From Kluyvera genomosp. 3 (GTDB lineage Bacteria; Pseudomonadota; Gammaproteobacteria; Enterobacterales; Enterobacteriaceae): 64,000 nt of DNA. Positions 34,318 to 44,194 of the stretch are shown in pieces. The notes beneath the pieces were generated by a model that was not told the DNA's origin, ran no database searches, and worked only from the letters and a program-made list of their open reading frames with translations. Position 1 is the first letter of the stretch. Each line of letters begins with the position of its first letter. The position numbers were made by a program, and so were the translations under genes. The stretch spans positions 4,868,645-4,932,644 of the forward strand of contig CP022114.1 in assembly GCA_002211745.1 (NCBI GenBank). The letters are read 5' to 3'.

Positions 34318-35166
34318 TTATGCCAGAACTCTGCTGCGCTGCCGCCACTGCCCCGGCGTCATGCCAATCTCGCGGTTGAACACCACGGAAAAGTAGTTGC
34401 TATCCTCAAACCCACAGCGCATCGCCACTTCACCAATCAGCAGCTCAGTGTGCTGCAACAGATATTGCGCGTGGCAAATGCGCAGCTGGCGCAGGTAATG
34501 GTTTACAGTCATGCCGGTCTGGCTGCGGAACTGCTGGCGTAGCGCTCGCTCGCTGCATCCCTGTTGCTCACAGAAGGAATCCAATACGAAAGGCCGGTTC
34601 AGGCTGCCCGCCAGCGCGGTGAGCAGTTTATCCAGCAACGCTTCGCTTTGCGTTGCCGCCAGATTATCCGTCGCGTAACGATAACGCTTCAGGCACACCA
34701 CCAGTTGGGCAAACAACAGTTCAGACATCTGGTTTGCCAGCGCGTCTTCTTTGCGGCTCTCGTGCTCCAGCTGGGTCATAATCTGCCGCGCCTGTGTCAT
34801 TCCGGTACTGCCAATGCGCCAGTGCGGCACCCAGGGCGAACCGCGCAATCCAGGAATATGGCTGACCCAGTCAAGATTAAGCTTCAGGCGTTCGGGGCAA
34901 TAGATAATATTCTGCAAAACCAAATCGTTAACCGAAGCGTAGGAGTGTTTATCTTCGGCACGAATATAGAACAGATCGCCGCGGGTAATACGGTAGGGAC
35001 GGTCATTGAGGATGTGCAGGCCGTTGCCGCGCCAGACCAGCACCAGCTCGCAAAATTCGTGGGTATGCTCAGCAAAAACGTTTTGCGGATAACGATCCGC
35101 CACCGCAACGGCCTGTGCGGAACCGGCGAAAAACTCGTCTTTTCGAAGGATTAACTGGCCTGACAC
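34318..35166 (-). CDS. rhaR: Rhamnose regulator RhaR
   Basis: AraC-family activator of rhaSR, 282 residues, intact. The N-terminal cupin-like sensor ([38 protein letters not shown]) binds L-rhamnose; the C-terminal part has two helix-turn-helix units ([22 protein letters not shown] and [32 protein letters not shown]). It starts 72 bp after the rhaS stop, same strand. In E. coli rhaT follows on the far side; here the PTS operon does. Confidence 0.96.
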   Translation of the reverse strand: MSGQLILRKDEFFAGSAQAVAVADRYPQNVFAEHTHEFCELVLVWRGNGLHILNDRPYRITRGDLFYIRAEDKHSYASVNDLVLQNIIYCPERLKLNLDWVSHIPGLRGSPWVPHWRIGSTGMTQARQIMTQLEHESRKEDALANQMSELLFAQLVVCLKRYRYATDNLAATQSEALLDKLLTALAGSLNRPFVLDSFCEQQGCSERALRQQFRSQTGMTVNHYLRQLRICHAQYLLQHTELLIGEVAMRCGFEDSNYFSVVFNREIGMTPGQWRQRSRVLA

Positions 35167-35238
35167 GCTGATACCTCAACGACTAACAACTCACTATTAT
35201 TAGCCGTTTTGCGGTAAAAAACGGTGATTGCCTTCGCG

Positions 35239-36075
35239 TTACTGAAGCAGCGTATCCCGGCCCTGGCGGATATCGCGCGGCGACCAGTTAAATTCACGAC
35301 GGAACAGCGTGGAGAAGTGGTTACTGTCACCAAACCCGCAGTGGTAAGCAATATCGGTCACGCTTTCATCGCTGTGCCGCAGCAGGTGCCGCGCTTTAAT
35401 CAGCCGCAGACGGTTCAGATAACGCTGCGGCGTCAGGCCGGTACAGTGCTTCAACTGGCGGTGCAGCGTACGTAGCGATAGCGAGAACTGCTCGGCCAAC
35501 CCTTCCCAACATACGTCCTCAGCAAAGTGATCTTCCAGCCACGCCATCAACTGGTTTAGTCGGGCATCGTTATCGATAGCGCCTTGCACCTGACTGCCTT
35601 TACGTAACAAGACCAGCAGTTGCATAAACAGAATTTCTCGGTTGGCCAGCGACATCATATCGGTACTGTCATTGGCTTCTTCCATCTGACCCACAATCGC
35701 TCGCACCTGCTGTAACGTACTCTGGTTAACACGCCAGTGGGAAGGATAGTGGCCATCAAGTTCCTGCGGCAGCAGTTTGTTCAGACCTGACAAGAACTGG
35801 AAAGCATCCGGGGCACGATATAACACGTTTGTCAGACAGAGATTGTCGGTATGTTCATACAGATGGCGATCGACGTCGCGTACGAAGCAAACGGTGCCAC
35901 CACAAATGGTATGCGGCTGGCCATTGAACACATGAATACCCGTGCCGTGCTCAACAATAACAATCTCATTAAAATCATGATGATGTTCAGGAAAAGCCGC
36001 CTGAGGAAGTCGAGGTTCGATCGCAACAGGCAACTTACCGGAAGAGAAGAAATCCACGCTGTGTAATACGGTCAT
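35239..36075 (-). CDS. rhaS: Rhamnose regulator RhaS
   Basis: AraC-family activator of rhaBAD, 278 residues, intact. The start [25 protein letters not shown] (36073-36075) matches E. coli RhaS. The cupin part is [27 protein letters not shown] and the DNA-binding part [29 protein letters not shown] ... [28 protein letters not shown]. Divergent from rhaB, with CRP and RhaS sites between them. Confidence 0.97.
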   Translation of the reverse strand: MTVLHSVDFFSSGKLPVAIEPRLPQAAFPEHHHDFNEIVIVEHGTGIHVFNGQPHTICGGTVCFVRDVDRHLYEHTDNLCLTNVLYRAPDAFQFLSGLNKLLPQELDGHYPSHWRVNQSTLQQVRAIVGQMEEANDSTDMMSLANREILFMQLLVLLRKGSQVQGAIDNDARLNQLMAWLEDHFAEDVCWEGLAEQFSLSLRTLHRQLKHCTGLTPQRYLNRLRLIKARHLLRHSDESVTDIAYHCGFGDSNHFSTLFRREFNWSPRDIRQGRDTLLQ

Positions 36076-36251
36076 AACAACGCCCACCAGATGAGAAATG
36101 TTATCAGGATAGTAATATCCGCTGAGGGTTCTCACCTTGACGTTTTGACAGCAAAGCGCGCAAACCCGGTCGTTTTTTCAAGAAACAGCCGGAAAGTTCG
36201 GGAAATGAGGTCAGTATCACACCCCCTGAAAGCGGCATGATCGCAGGAATT

Positions 36252-36346
36252 TGTGAACTCTCTCACGTTCATCTTTGCTTTCTTGCCAGCGCCCAATAGC
36301 GTCTGTCAGTAACGAGAAGGTAGTGGCGGTGTCCTTTTTTTAGACT
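36252..36346 (+). promoter_or_regulatory. rhaBAD promoter: CRP site, RhaS sites and -10
   Basis: The 303-bp gap between rhaS and rhaB holds a CRP site tgtga-actctc-tcacg (36252-36267), then a region resembling the E. coli RhaS half-sites (atctttgctttcttgcc, then gtctgtcagtaacgagaagg), and a -10 tagact at 36341-36346. The order matches the E. coli rhaBAD promoter. I see no gene in this gap. Confidence 0.82.
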
Positions 36347-36378
36347 GAGCGGTAATGACTCTCAGAAGGACTTTTGCC

Positions 36379-37847
36379 ATGACTTTTCGCCATTGTGTGG
36401 CCGTCGATTTAGGCGCTTCAAGCGGACGCGTAATGCTGGCGCGCTACGATGCCCGGTCGCGTTTGCTTTCACTGCGCGAAATCCACCGTTTCACGAACAG
36501 CCTGCATCAGCAGGATGGTTTTGATACCTGGAAAATCGACAGCCTGGAAGCAGAAATCCGCACCGGCCTTAACAAGGTGTGCGATGAAGGCATCCGTATC
36601 GACAGCATCGGTATCGACACCTGGGGCGTTGACTACGTGCTGCTGGATAAAAATGGCCAGCGTGTCGGCCTGCCGGTCGCCTATCGCGACAGCCGCACCG
36701 ACGGCGTGATGGCCATGGCGATGGAACAGTTAGGTAAAAGCAATATTTACCGCCGCAGCGGCATTCAGTTCCTGCCGTTCAATACGCTATATCAGCTGCG
36801 CGCGCTGGTTGAACAACAGCCGGAACTGGTCGCTCAGGCGGCTCACGCGCTGCTGATCCCGGACTATTTCAGTTACCGTCTGACCGGCAAGATGAACTGG
36901 GAGTACACCAACGCCACAACCACGCAGTTGGTGAATATCAACAGCGATAGCTGGGACGAAGACCTGCTCAACTGGACCGGCGCGCCGGCCTCCTGGTTTG
37001 GCACGCCGACGCATCCAGGTAACGTGATTGGTCATTGGGTTTGCCCACAGGGTAACAATATTCCGGTCATTGCCGTCGCCAGCCATGACACCGCCAGCGC
37101 GGTGATTGCATCACCGCTGGCAAGCCATGATGCCGCCTACCTCTCTTCCGGCACCTGGTCGCTAATGGGCTTTGAGAGCAAAACACCTTACACCAGCGAG
37201 CAAGCGCAGCGCGCGAATATCACTAATGAGGGCGGTGCCGAAGGCCGCTATCGGGTGCTGAAAAACATTATGGGTTTGTGGCTGTTACAGCGCGTGCTGA
37301 AAGAGCAGAACGTGAGTGACCTGCCGACGCTCATCGCGGATACCGAGAAGCTGCCCGCCTGCCTCTGGCTGATCAACCCCAACGACGACCGCTTTATTAA
37401 CCCACACAACATGAGCGCCGAAATTCAGGCTGCCTGCCGCGACACGGCACAACCGGTGCCTGCCAACGCCGCCGAGCTGGCGCGCTGCATTTTCGACAGC
37501 CTCGCGCTGCTGTACGCCGACGTGCTCAACGAGCTGGCGCAGCTACGCGGCAAGCCATTTAGCCAACTGCATATCGTGGGCGGCGGCTGCCAGAACCATC
37601 TGCTGAACCAACTGTGCGCCGATGCCTGCGGCATCACCGTGGTGGCGGGCCAATCGAAGCCTCAACACTGGGTAATATCGGCATCCAATTAATGGCGCTG
37701 GACGAACTTTCCAACGTCGATGATTTCCGCAAGGTCGTGACCCATAACTACGGTCTCACCACCTTCACCCCTCATCCTGACCATGAAATTGCCCGCTACG
37801 TTGCGCAGTTTCAGCAACAACGACAGACAAAGGAGCTTTGCGCATGA
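36379..37847 (+). CDS. rhaB: L-rhamnulokinase (one frameshift)
   Basis: FGGY-family kinase that phosphorylates L-rhamnulose. The start [24 protein letters not shown] (36379-36381) gives 489 residues after repair, the E. coli length. The N-terminal ATPase motif DLGASSGR and the substrate region [15 protein letters not shown] are clear. Near 37655 a G is missing from a G4 run (gtggcggggccaatcgaa expected). It ends TKELCA and overlaps rhaA by 4 nt (ATGA). Confidence 0.97.
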
Positions 37848-39102
37848 CCACTCAACTCGACCAAGCCTGGGAACTCGCGAAACAGCGCTATGCCGCCGTC
37901 GGTATCGACGTCGAAGAGGCGTTGCGCCAGCTGGATCGCCTGCCGGTATCCATGCACTGCTGGCAGGGCGATGACGTCGCGGGTTTTGAAAACCCAGAGG
38001 GCAACTTAACGGGTGGGATCCAGGCTACCGGCAACTATCCGGGCAAAGCGCGTAACGCCAGCGAACTGCGTGCCGATCTGGAGCAGGCGTTAAGCCTGAT
38101 TCCGGGGCCAAAACGTCTGAACCTGCACGCGATCTATCTCGAGTCGGATACGCCGGTCGCGCGTGATGAAATCAAACCCGAGCACTTCAAAAACTGGGTT
38201 GAGTGGGCGAAAAAACACAAGCTGGGTCTCGACTTCAACCCATCCTGCTTCTCACACCCGCTGAGCGCAGATGGCTTTACCCTGTCCCACGCCGATCCGA
38301 AAATCCGCCAGTTCTGGATTGACCACTGCAAGGCCAGCCGCCGCGTTTCCGCTTATTTCGGCGAACAGTTGGGCACACCGTCGGTGATGAACATCTGGAT
38401 CCCGGACGGTATGAAAGATGTCACCGTTGACCGTCTGGCGCCGCGCCAGCGTCTGGCCGCCGCGCTGGATGAAGTGATCAGCGAGAAACTGGACCCGGCG
38501 CACCACATTGACGCCGTGGAAAGCAAACTGTTCGGTATCGGCGCAGAGAGCTACACCGTGGGCTCCAACGAGTTCTATATGGGCTATGCCACCAGCCGCC
38601 AGACCGCGCTGTGTCTGGATGCCGGCCACTTCCACCCGACTGAAGTGATCTCCGACAAAATCTCCGCCGCCATGTTGTATGTACCCGCCTGCTGCTGCAC
38701 GTCAGCCGCCCGGTGCGTTGGGATAGCGACCACGTTGTGCTGCTGGATGACGAAACCCAGGCCATTGCCAGCGAAATCATCCGCCACAACCTGTTTGATC
38801 GCGTGCATATCGGTCTCGATTTCTTCGATGCCTCCATCAACCGTATCGCGGCGTGGGTTATCGGGACTCGCAACATGAAGAAAGCCCTGCTGCGCGCGCT
38901 GCTGGAGCCAACCGCCGAGCTGCGCAAGCTGGAAGCTGAAGGCGACTACACCGCCCGCCTGGCACTGCTGGAAGAGCAGAAGTGCCTGCCATGGCAGGCG
39001 GTGTGGGAAATGTACTGCCTGCGTAACGATACGCCAGCGGGCAGCCAGTGGCTGGAGAACGTGCGTCAGTATGAGAAAGAGATCCTGAGCAAGCGTGGGT
39101 AA
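37844..39102 (+). CDS. rhaA: L-rhamnose isomerase (one frameshift)
   Basis: Metal-dependent aldose-ketose isomerase, 419 residues after repair, as in E. coli. It starts [27 protein letters not shown]. Active-site blocks [56 protein letters not shown] and [17 protein letters not shown] are intact. Near 38690 a C is missing from a C run ([20 protein letters not shown] restored). Confidence 0.97.
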
Positions 39103-39131
39103 CTAACCCTCTCCAGATAACACCGAACAGT

Positions 39132-39166
39132 CCCTCTCCCCTGCGGGAGAGGGCTAGGGTGAGGGA
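39132..39166. repeat. Short palindromic repeat between rhaA and rhaD
   Basis: Stem ccctctccc / gggagaggg with loop ctgc, followed by ctagggtgaggg. Sequences of this form are scattered in enterobacterial genomes. It lies in the 98-bp rhaA-rhaD gap and may shape mRNA stability within the operon. Confidence 0.75.
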
Positions 39167-39200
39167 AACACCTCACCGATACAACAGGAACCACAAGACT

Positions 39201-40029
39201 ATGCAGAACATTACCGACTCCTGGTTCGTCCAGGGCATGATCAAAGCCACCTCTGACGCCTGGTTAAAAGGCTGGACGAGCGTAACGGCGGCAACCTGAC
39301 GCTGCGTCTGGACGAAGCGGATATCGCGCCATTCACCGCTGATTTCCACGCTGAGCCGCGCTATATCGCTCTGAGCCAACCGATGCCAATGCTGGCGAAC
39401 ACGCCGTTTATCGTCACCGGTTCCGGTAAATTCTTCCGTAACGTGCAGCTCGACCCCTCCGCTAACCTCGGCGTAGTAAAAGTGGATAGCGACGGCGCGG
39501 GTTACCACATTTTGTGGGGCTGACTCACGAAGCGGTGCCCACCTCCGAACTGCCCGCGCATTTCCTGTCGCACTGCGAACGTATCAAACTGACTGACGGC
39601 AAAGATCGCGTCATTATGCACTGCCACGCGACCAACCTGATCGCCCTGACCTACGTGCTGGAAAACGACAGCGCGCTGATCACCCGCAAATTGTGGGAAG
39701 GCAGCACCGAGTGTCTGGTGGTCTTCCCGGACGGCGTTGGCATTCTGCCGTGGATGGTGCCGGGCACCGATGAAATTGGTCAGGCGACCGCCGTTGAAAT
39801 GCGTCAGCATTCTCTGGTGCTGTGGCCGTTCCACGGCGTCTTTGGCAGCGGCCCAACGCTCGATGAAACTTTTGGTCTGATTGATACCGCCGAAAAATCC
39901 GCAGAAGTGCTGGTGAAGGTGTACTCAATGGGCGGCATGAAGCAGACCATCACACAGCAAGAACTGATTGCCCTAGGCCAGCGCTTTGGCGTAACGCCGA
40001 TGGCCAGCGCATTAAATCTGTACAAGTAA
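39201..40029 (+). CDS. rhaD: Rhamnulose-1-phosphate aldolase (two frameshifts)
   Basis: Class II aldolase that splits L-rhamnulose-1-phosphate into dihydroxyacetone phosphate and L-lactaldehyde. It starts [21 protein letters not shown]. Key parts are the glycine-rich block [11 protein letters not shown], the catalytic [15 protein letters not shown] and zinc ligands in [15 protein letters not shown]. Bases are missing near 39277 (tgg gac expected) and near 39522 (ILWGLTHE restored). It ends ASALNLYK. Confidence 0.96.
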
Positions 40030-40036
40030 GTCTATA

Positions 40037-40119
40037 GCCTGACCTCGCCGCTCGAGGTCAGGCGTCAGAACCTATCCCTTTAGAACCGTCTCACGCTGAG
40101 CTAATGGGATAGGTTTTTA
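40037..40119 (+). terminator. Two hairpins between rhaD and the lactaldehyde reductase gene
   Basis: An 11-bp perfect stem gcctgacctcg / cgaggtcaggc (40037-40063) is followed by a longer-loop stem aacctatccc / gggataggtt (40069-40115) with T residues. They lie inside the 190-bp rhaD-fucO-like gap and may reduce read-through or protect the upstream mRNA. Confidence 0.7.
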
Positions 40120-40219
40120 GCCCATTGTGGCGCCACTCTCATACCTTCCCTTCCTGAAAGACCATGCTACTCCCGAAGGGAATACGGAATTAAACAAGAT
40201 AGGTATCAAGGAGAACACC

Positions 40220-41367
40220 ATGAGTTTTATGTTAGCACTGCCAAAAATCAGCCTGCACGGCGCGGGCGCAATTGCCGATATGGTTAACCTGGTTGCCGGG
40301 AAACAGTGGGGTAAAGCGCTGATCGTTACCGACGGCCAGCTGGTGAAACTGGGCCTGCTGGACAGCCTGTTTACCGCGCTGGATGCGCATAAAATGTCTT
40401 ACCACCTGTTCGATGAGGTTTTCCCCAACCCGACCGAAGAACTGGTGCAAAAAGGTTATGCCGCGTACCAGGCGGAATCCTGTGATTACATTATCGCCTT
40501 CGGCGGCGGCAGCCCAATCGACACCGCGAAAGCGATTAAGATCCTGACCGCTAACCCAGGCCCATCTACCGCCTACTCAGGCGTGGGTAAGGTGCTGAAC
40601 GCGGGTGTACACTTGGTGGCAATCAACACTACCGCTGGCACCGCCGCCGAGATGACCAGCAACGCGGTCATCATCGACACCGCCCGCCAGGTGAAAGAAG
40701 TTATTATCGACTCGAATATTATTCCGGACATCGCCGTGGACGATGCCAGCGTGATGCTCGATATTCCGGCTTCGGTCACCGCAGCAACCGGTATGGATGC
40801 CCTGACCCACGCGGTTGAAGCTTATGTTTCCGTTGGCGCGCACCCGCTAACCGACGCCAACGCGCTGGAAGCGATCCGTCTTATCACCCTGTGGCTGCCG
40901 AAAGCCGTCGACGACGGTCATAACCTGGAAGCGCGCGAGCAAATGGCGTTTGGTCAGTATCTGGCGGGGATGGCATTCAACAGTGCCGGTCTGGGCCTGG
41001 TGCATGCGCTGGCGCATCAGCCAGGCGCAACCCACAATCTACCGCACGGCGTGTGCAACGCCATCCTGCTGCCGATCATCGAAAACTTTAACCGTCCGAA
41101 CGCGGTGGCGCGCTTTGCCCACGTCGCGCAGGCGATGGGGTCGACACCCGCAATATGAGCGACGAAGCCGCCAGCATGGAAGCCATTAACGCCATTCGTC
41201 AGTTGAGCGCGCGCGTTGGCATTCCTGAAGGTTTCAGTAAACTGGGTGTCACCAAAGAAGACATCGAAGGGTGGCTGGATAAAGCGCTGGCAGACCCTTG
41301 CGCGCCTTGCAACCCGCGTACCGCCAGCCGCGATGAAGTTCGCGAGCTGTACCTGGAGGCATTATGA
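40220..41367 (+). CDS. Iron-dependent alcohol dehydrogenase, L-lactaldehyde reductase type (FucO-like; one frameshift)
   Basis: Group III (Fe) alcohol dehydrogenase, about 382 residues, starting [21 protein letters not shown] after AAGGAG. NAD motif [14 protein letters not shown]; metal-site region [14 protein letters not shown] and [20 protein letters not shown]. Near 41140 a G is missing (atgggggtcgac expected). FucO of E. coli reduces lactaldehyde from fucose or rhamnose; here the gene sits between rhaD and rhaM, so it should remove the lactaldehyde formed by RhaD. Its stop overlaps the rhaM start. Confidence 0.88.
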
Positions 41368-41678
41368 TCCGTAAAGCCTTTGTGATGCAGGTGAACGCCA
41401 ACGCACACGAAGAGTACCAGCGCCGCCACAATCCTATCTGGCCGGAGTTGGAAGCTGTGCTGAAAGCGCATGGCGCGCACCACTATGCGATTTATCTCGA
41501 TCAAGCACGCAACCTGTTGTTCGCCACCGTGGAGATTGAGTCTGAAGAACGCTGGGATGCGGTGGCCAACACCGACGTATGTCAGCGCTGGTGGAAATAC
41601 ATGACCGATGTGATGCCGTCTAATCCGGATAATAGCCCGGTAAGTGCAGAGCTGAAGGAAGTGTTTTACCTGAATTAA
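41364..41678 (+). CDS. rhaM: L-rhamnose mutarotase
   Basis: 104-residue enzyme that interconverts the anomers of L-rhamnose. Intact, starting [47 protein letters not shown], with the active-site His in YQRRHNPIW and the WWKYMTDVM block. It overlaps the preceding gene (ATGA) and is followed by a terminator. Confidence 0.97.
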   Translation: MIRKAFVMQVNANAHEEYQRRHNPIWPELEAVLKAHGAHHYAIYLDQARNLLFATVEIESEERWDAVANTDVCQRWWKYMTDVMPSNPDNSPVSAELKEVFYLN

Positions 41679-41684
41679 GTGACG

Positions 41685-41714
41685 AAAAAGGCCTCTGTTT
41701 CCAGAGGCCTTTTT
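41685..41714. terminator. Terminator between rhaM and rafY
   Basis: Perfect stem aaaaaggcctctg / cagaggccttttt with a 4-nt loop (gttt region), 7 bp after the rhaM stop and 4 bp from the convergent porin stop. It can serve both genes. Confidence 0.92.
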
Positions 41715-41717
41715 GTT

Positions 41718-43111
41718 TTAGAAGTAGTATTTGAAACGAACGCGTGCGCCGTAGCGATCGTCAGATCCATCGCCGTTGTGACCATCACCATCGCTGTTCA
41801 GGATTGAGTAATAGGTACCGAGATAGATATTAAAGTTCTGCATATCCATGACGTTGGCAAACTGGTAGGAAGCATGGAAGGTATGAATGTCATAAGTCCC
41901 TTCATCGTCAATCCAGCAATCGTTGTCACACACAACACCCGCATAGTCATCAATCTTGTTATGTGCATAGATATAGCCCAGTTCAAAACGCTTCCACAGT
42001 ACGTTAGCTGCTGCAGTAAAGTCTTTTTCGTTGCTTGCATCAAGATAGGCTGTATTGACGTTAACCACGATGCCATCATCCGGGTCGCTCTTCAGCCCGT
42101 TCCATGTCATAGTCAAGCCGTAGCCGGTACGATCTGACTGATCGACAAATTCACCTTTCGTATTGGTGTAGCCGTAAGCGTTATTAACAACGTTACTTTC
42201 CATCGCGGCAGAAACGGTAAACTCATCCGTCGGGGACCAGGCCACAACCGGGCGCAGATAAGCCACATTTTTCTGCTGCTCCATCTCACGACCGTGATAA
42301 TCACCATCGTTATACAATGACGTACCATCTTCCAGCAGGGTGTTTAATTCAAAATACCAGTTATCAATTTGTTTGCTCATCAGGAAATTGCCGCCCGAAT
42401 CGGAACGACCACGGCCTTCTTTCATCATATAGATATAACCGCTACCATCGTCATAAAGATCGTTGGCGGTATTCCCCGAATGTTCAACGAAGGTATCCTG
42501 ATTAAGCGGGAACATATCGTAGGCTTCGAAACGGCCAACTTTAATTTTCCAGTCGTTTTCCTTACCAAAGAAGAAGACCGAGTCATCGATATTCACTGAA
42601 CCGGAAAGATCCCCAAAGGCTGTGCCGAGAACCCTGCAAAATAGCCGTTATCTAATTTACGCATACCATCGAAACCCAGAAGAATACGACCGTTCACGTC
42701 CCATTTTTCATTCGTCGGGTCACCATCATAGGTTGAGTTTGTCATGGCCAGTAAACCATGATTACTTTCTGCATCCATATTGAATTCCACGTCACCGTAG
42801 ATTTTCAGATCGCCATAACCGGATAACACAAGGTTAGGCGTGGTAGCGTTTTTCTTCGTTTCTTCGGCTGGAGTCTCTCCGTTCACAGGTGTATTGCCCT
42901 GTGCAGCCTTAATTTCTTTAATCTCAGCTGCCTGCTGCACCTGCAGGTCCTGAACTTTTTGCTCAGCCCGATCGGCACGACTTTCTGCGGCTTCCAGACG
43001 GGATTCTAACTGTTCCAGTCGCTGTTCCAACGTCATTTTCGTTGTTTTAGCAAAACCGGTATTGGCTACTAATAATAATCCAATAGCAACAGCTAATGTC
43101 GATTTCTTCAT
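41718..43111 (-). CDS. rafY: RafY-like outer-membrane glycoporin (one frameshift)
   Basis: Outer-membrane sugar channel. The start MKKSTLAVAIGLLLVANTGFAKT gives a signal peptide; then a heptad-like coiled coil (LEQRLEQLESRLEAAESRADRAEQKVQDLQ), a linker and a beta-barrel ending ARVRFKYYF with the C-terminal Phe typical of porins. After repair of a G run near 42615 (PLGDLSGSVNIDDSVFFFG) it has 464 residues, the length of plasmid RafY. The gene lies next to the GH88/PTS region and may admit its oligosaccharide. The exact substrate cannot be told from sequence. Confidence 0.82.
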
Positions 43112-43611
43112 TATTTACTTTCCTTGAAATAAAGAACAACCTGGAAATCCCAAAAGAGATTTCACGCGCATTTATATAACAGCCATGAATGTTTTATCAT
43201 CCACTCAATAAAGGACATCAACCTTTAAAAAAAGATACATTTCTTAACAGGCGGAAAAACACTAGCTAATAATCTTTAGCGCGTAAATACGCATCTTTGA
43301 AAGATCGTGAGCGAGATAACACTGAATGATAATAAAAAAGGAATGTCGGATATTATTTATAATAAATAGCTAATAGAAAGGAAAAACAAATAAAAATTAA
43401 ACATTATTTAAATAATATAGTTATCTTGAAGAGATGCAGAATTATATATACATGCATCTCTGTACACTCAGTTATGCTATACCACCAGCGCGCTGCCCTG
43501 CGTCACGATAATATGCTCAATCGAACTCGGCGAATGGGATGGGGATGGGGATGGGAAAGACAATCCGCACCCGGCGGACAGATAGCAAGTAACGTCGCCT
43601 GGCAGGCATAA
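43112..43611. other. Intergenic region with a G4 motif and a possible gene remnant
   Basis: About 500 bp without a convincing gene between rafY and a DUF1471 gene. The rafY-proximal 350 bp is AT-rich and should hold the rafY promoter; I see no clear known operator. At 43536-43555 lies a four-tract guanine repeat. On the minus strand 43477-43536 could encode HSPSSIEHIIVTQGSALVV and a stop, which resembles the cupin part of XRE-cupin regulators and may be a gene remnant. Confidence 0.5.
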
Positions 43612-43615
43612 ACGA

Positions 43616-43640
43616 AAAAAGCGCCCGGGGCGCTCTTTCG
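43616..43640 (-). terminator. Terminator of the first DUF1471 gene
   Basis: Stem aaaaaagcgccc / ggggcgctctttc around 43616-43640, with a minus-strand T run, 15 bp after the stop codon. The same terminator follows the second DUF1471 copy (51893-51917). Confidence 0.8.
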
Positions 43641-43655
43641 ACAGTAGCTAATGGC

Positions 43656-43868
43656 TTATTTGGTCAGTTCTGCGGTCATATGCACGCGGTTACCGGTGTA
43701 AGCCTGGGTAATTTTGTAAGAGCTGGCGCCCGCTTGTTCAGCCTGAGTGGCAATTTTCGCTTCCGCACCGTCAATAGTTGAGGCGGTTGCGGTCACTGTT
43801 TGCGCTGCGAAAGAACCAAAAGAAGCGGCCAGAGTCATAACTGCGACAAAAGTTTTGATGCTTTTCAT
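43656..43868 (-). CDS. Small periplasmic DUF1471 (YhcN/BhsA-type) protein, copy 1
   Basis: 70 residues with a signal peptide (MKSIKTFVAVMTLAASFGSFA then AQTVTA). The mature part (STIDGAEAKIATQAEQAGASSYKITQAYTGNRVHMTAELTK) ends in the Y-x-I-T / H-x-TAEL pattern of DUF1471 stress proteins. These are small periplasmic proteins linked to stress and biofilm in E. coli. Intact; a nearly identical copy lies 8.3 kb away. It is divergent from the sigma-54 activator gene. Confidence 0.85.
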   Translation of the reverse strand: MKSIKTFVAVMTLAASFGSFAAQTVTATASTIDGAEAKIATQAEQAGASSYKITQAYTGNRVHMTAELTK

Positions 43869-44115
43869 GATATAAACCCTTTAATTTAGTTGTTTGGATA
43901 AGGCGTTTTGCCTTGATGTGATAAATATTAGGCCACATCTCTATCAACTAAAAGCGGAGTAATTTGTCGTTATTGTTCAAAATTTTTGACGCGATATTTA
44001 TCGCCTGTTACCGCTCCTCCCCGCAATGATTTCCATAATAAAAACAACGGTCGATCACGATCACATTCCGATTAAAACAAGGTTTTACTTTCCTGAATAA
44101 ACGAGGAAAGTATTA

Positions 44116-44149
44116 AGTGTCTAATAACAATATTAGTGTCTAGTGTCTA
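44116..44149. repeat. Three AGTGTCTA repeats upstream of the sigma-54 activator gene
   Basis: agtgtcta occurs at 44116, 44135 and 44142, the last two overlapping by one base, in the 326-bp gap between the DUF1471 gene and the activator (start 44195). The spacing suggests binding sites for an unknown regulator or autoregulation. The rest of the gap (43986-44115) is AT-rich and holds nothing else I recognise. Confidence 0.6.
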
Positions 44150-44194
44150 ATTCATTTCGACGCTATTTTCTACTCTATGCAGGACATTGAATAA

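Larger units (their letters stand above)
43612..43985. repeat. Direct repeat copy 1 (DUF1471 gene with flanks)
   Basis: About 374 bp that recur at 51891-52264 in the same orientation with only scattered mismatches. The repeat covers the terminator, the whole 70-codon gene, its leader and its promoter region, and ends just before the next divergent gene. Confidence 0.88.

Noticed and set aside
39132-39166. Possible CRISPR repeat
   Set aside because: Single palindromic copy with no spaced repeats; fits a dispersed intergenic element.
43426-43611. 61-codon plus-strand frame in the rafY-DUF1471 gap
   Set aside because: Low-complexity G-rich codons from the tandem repeat, no ribosome site.
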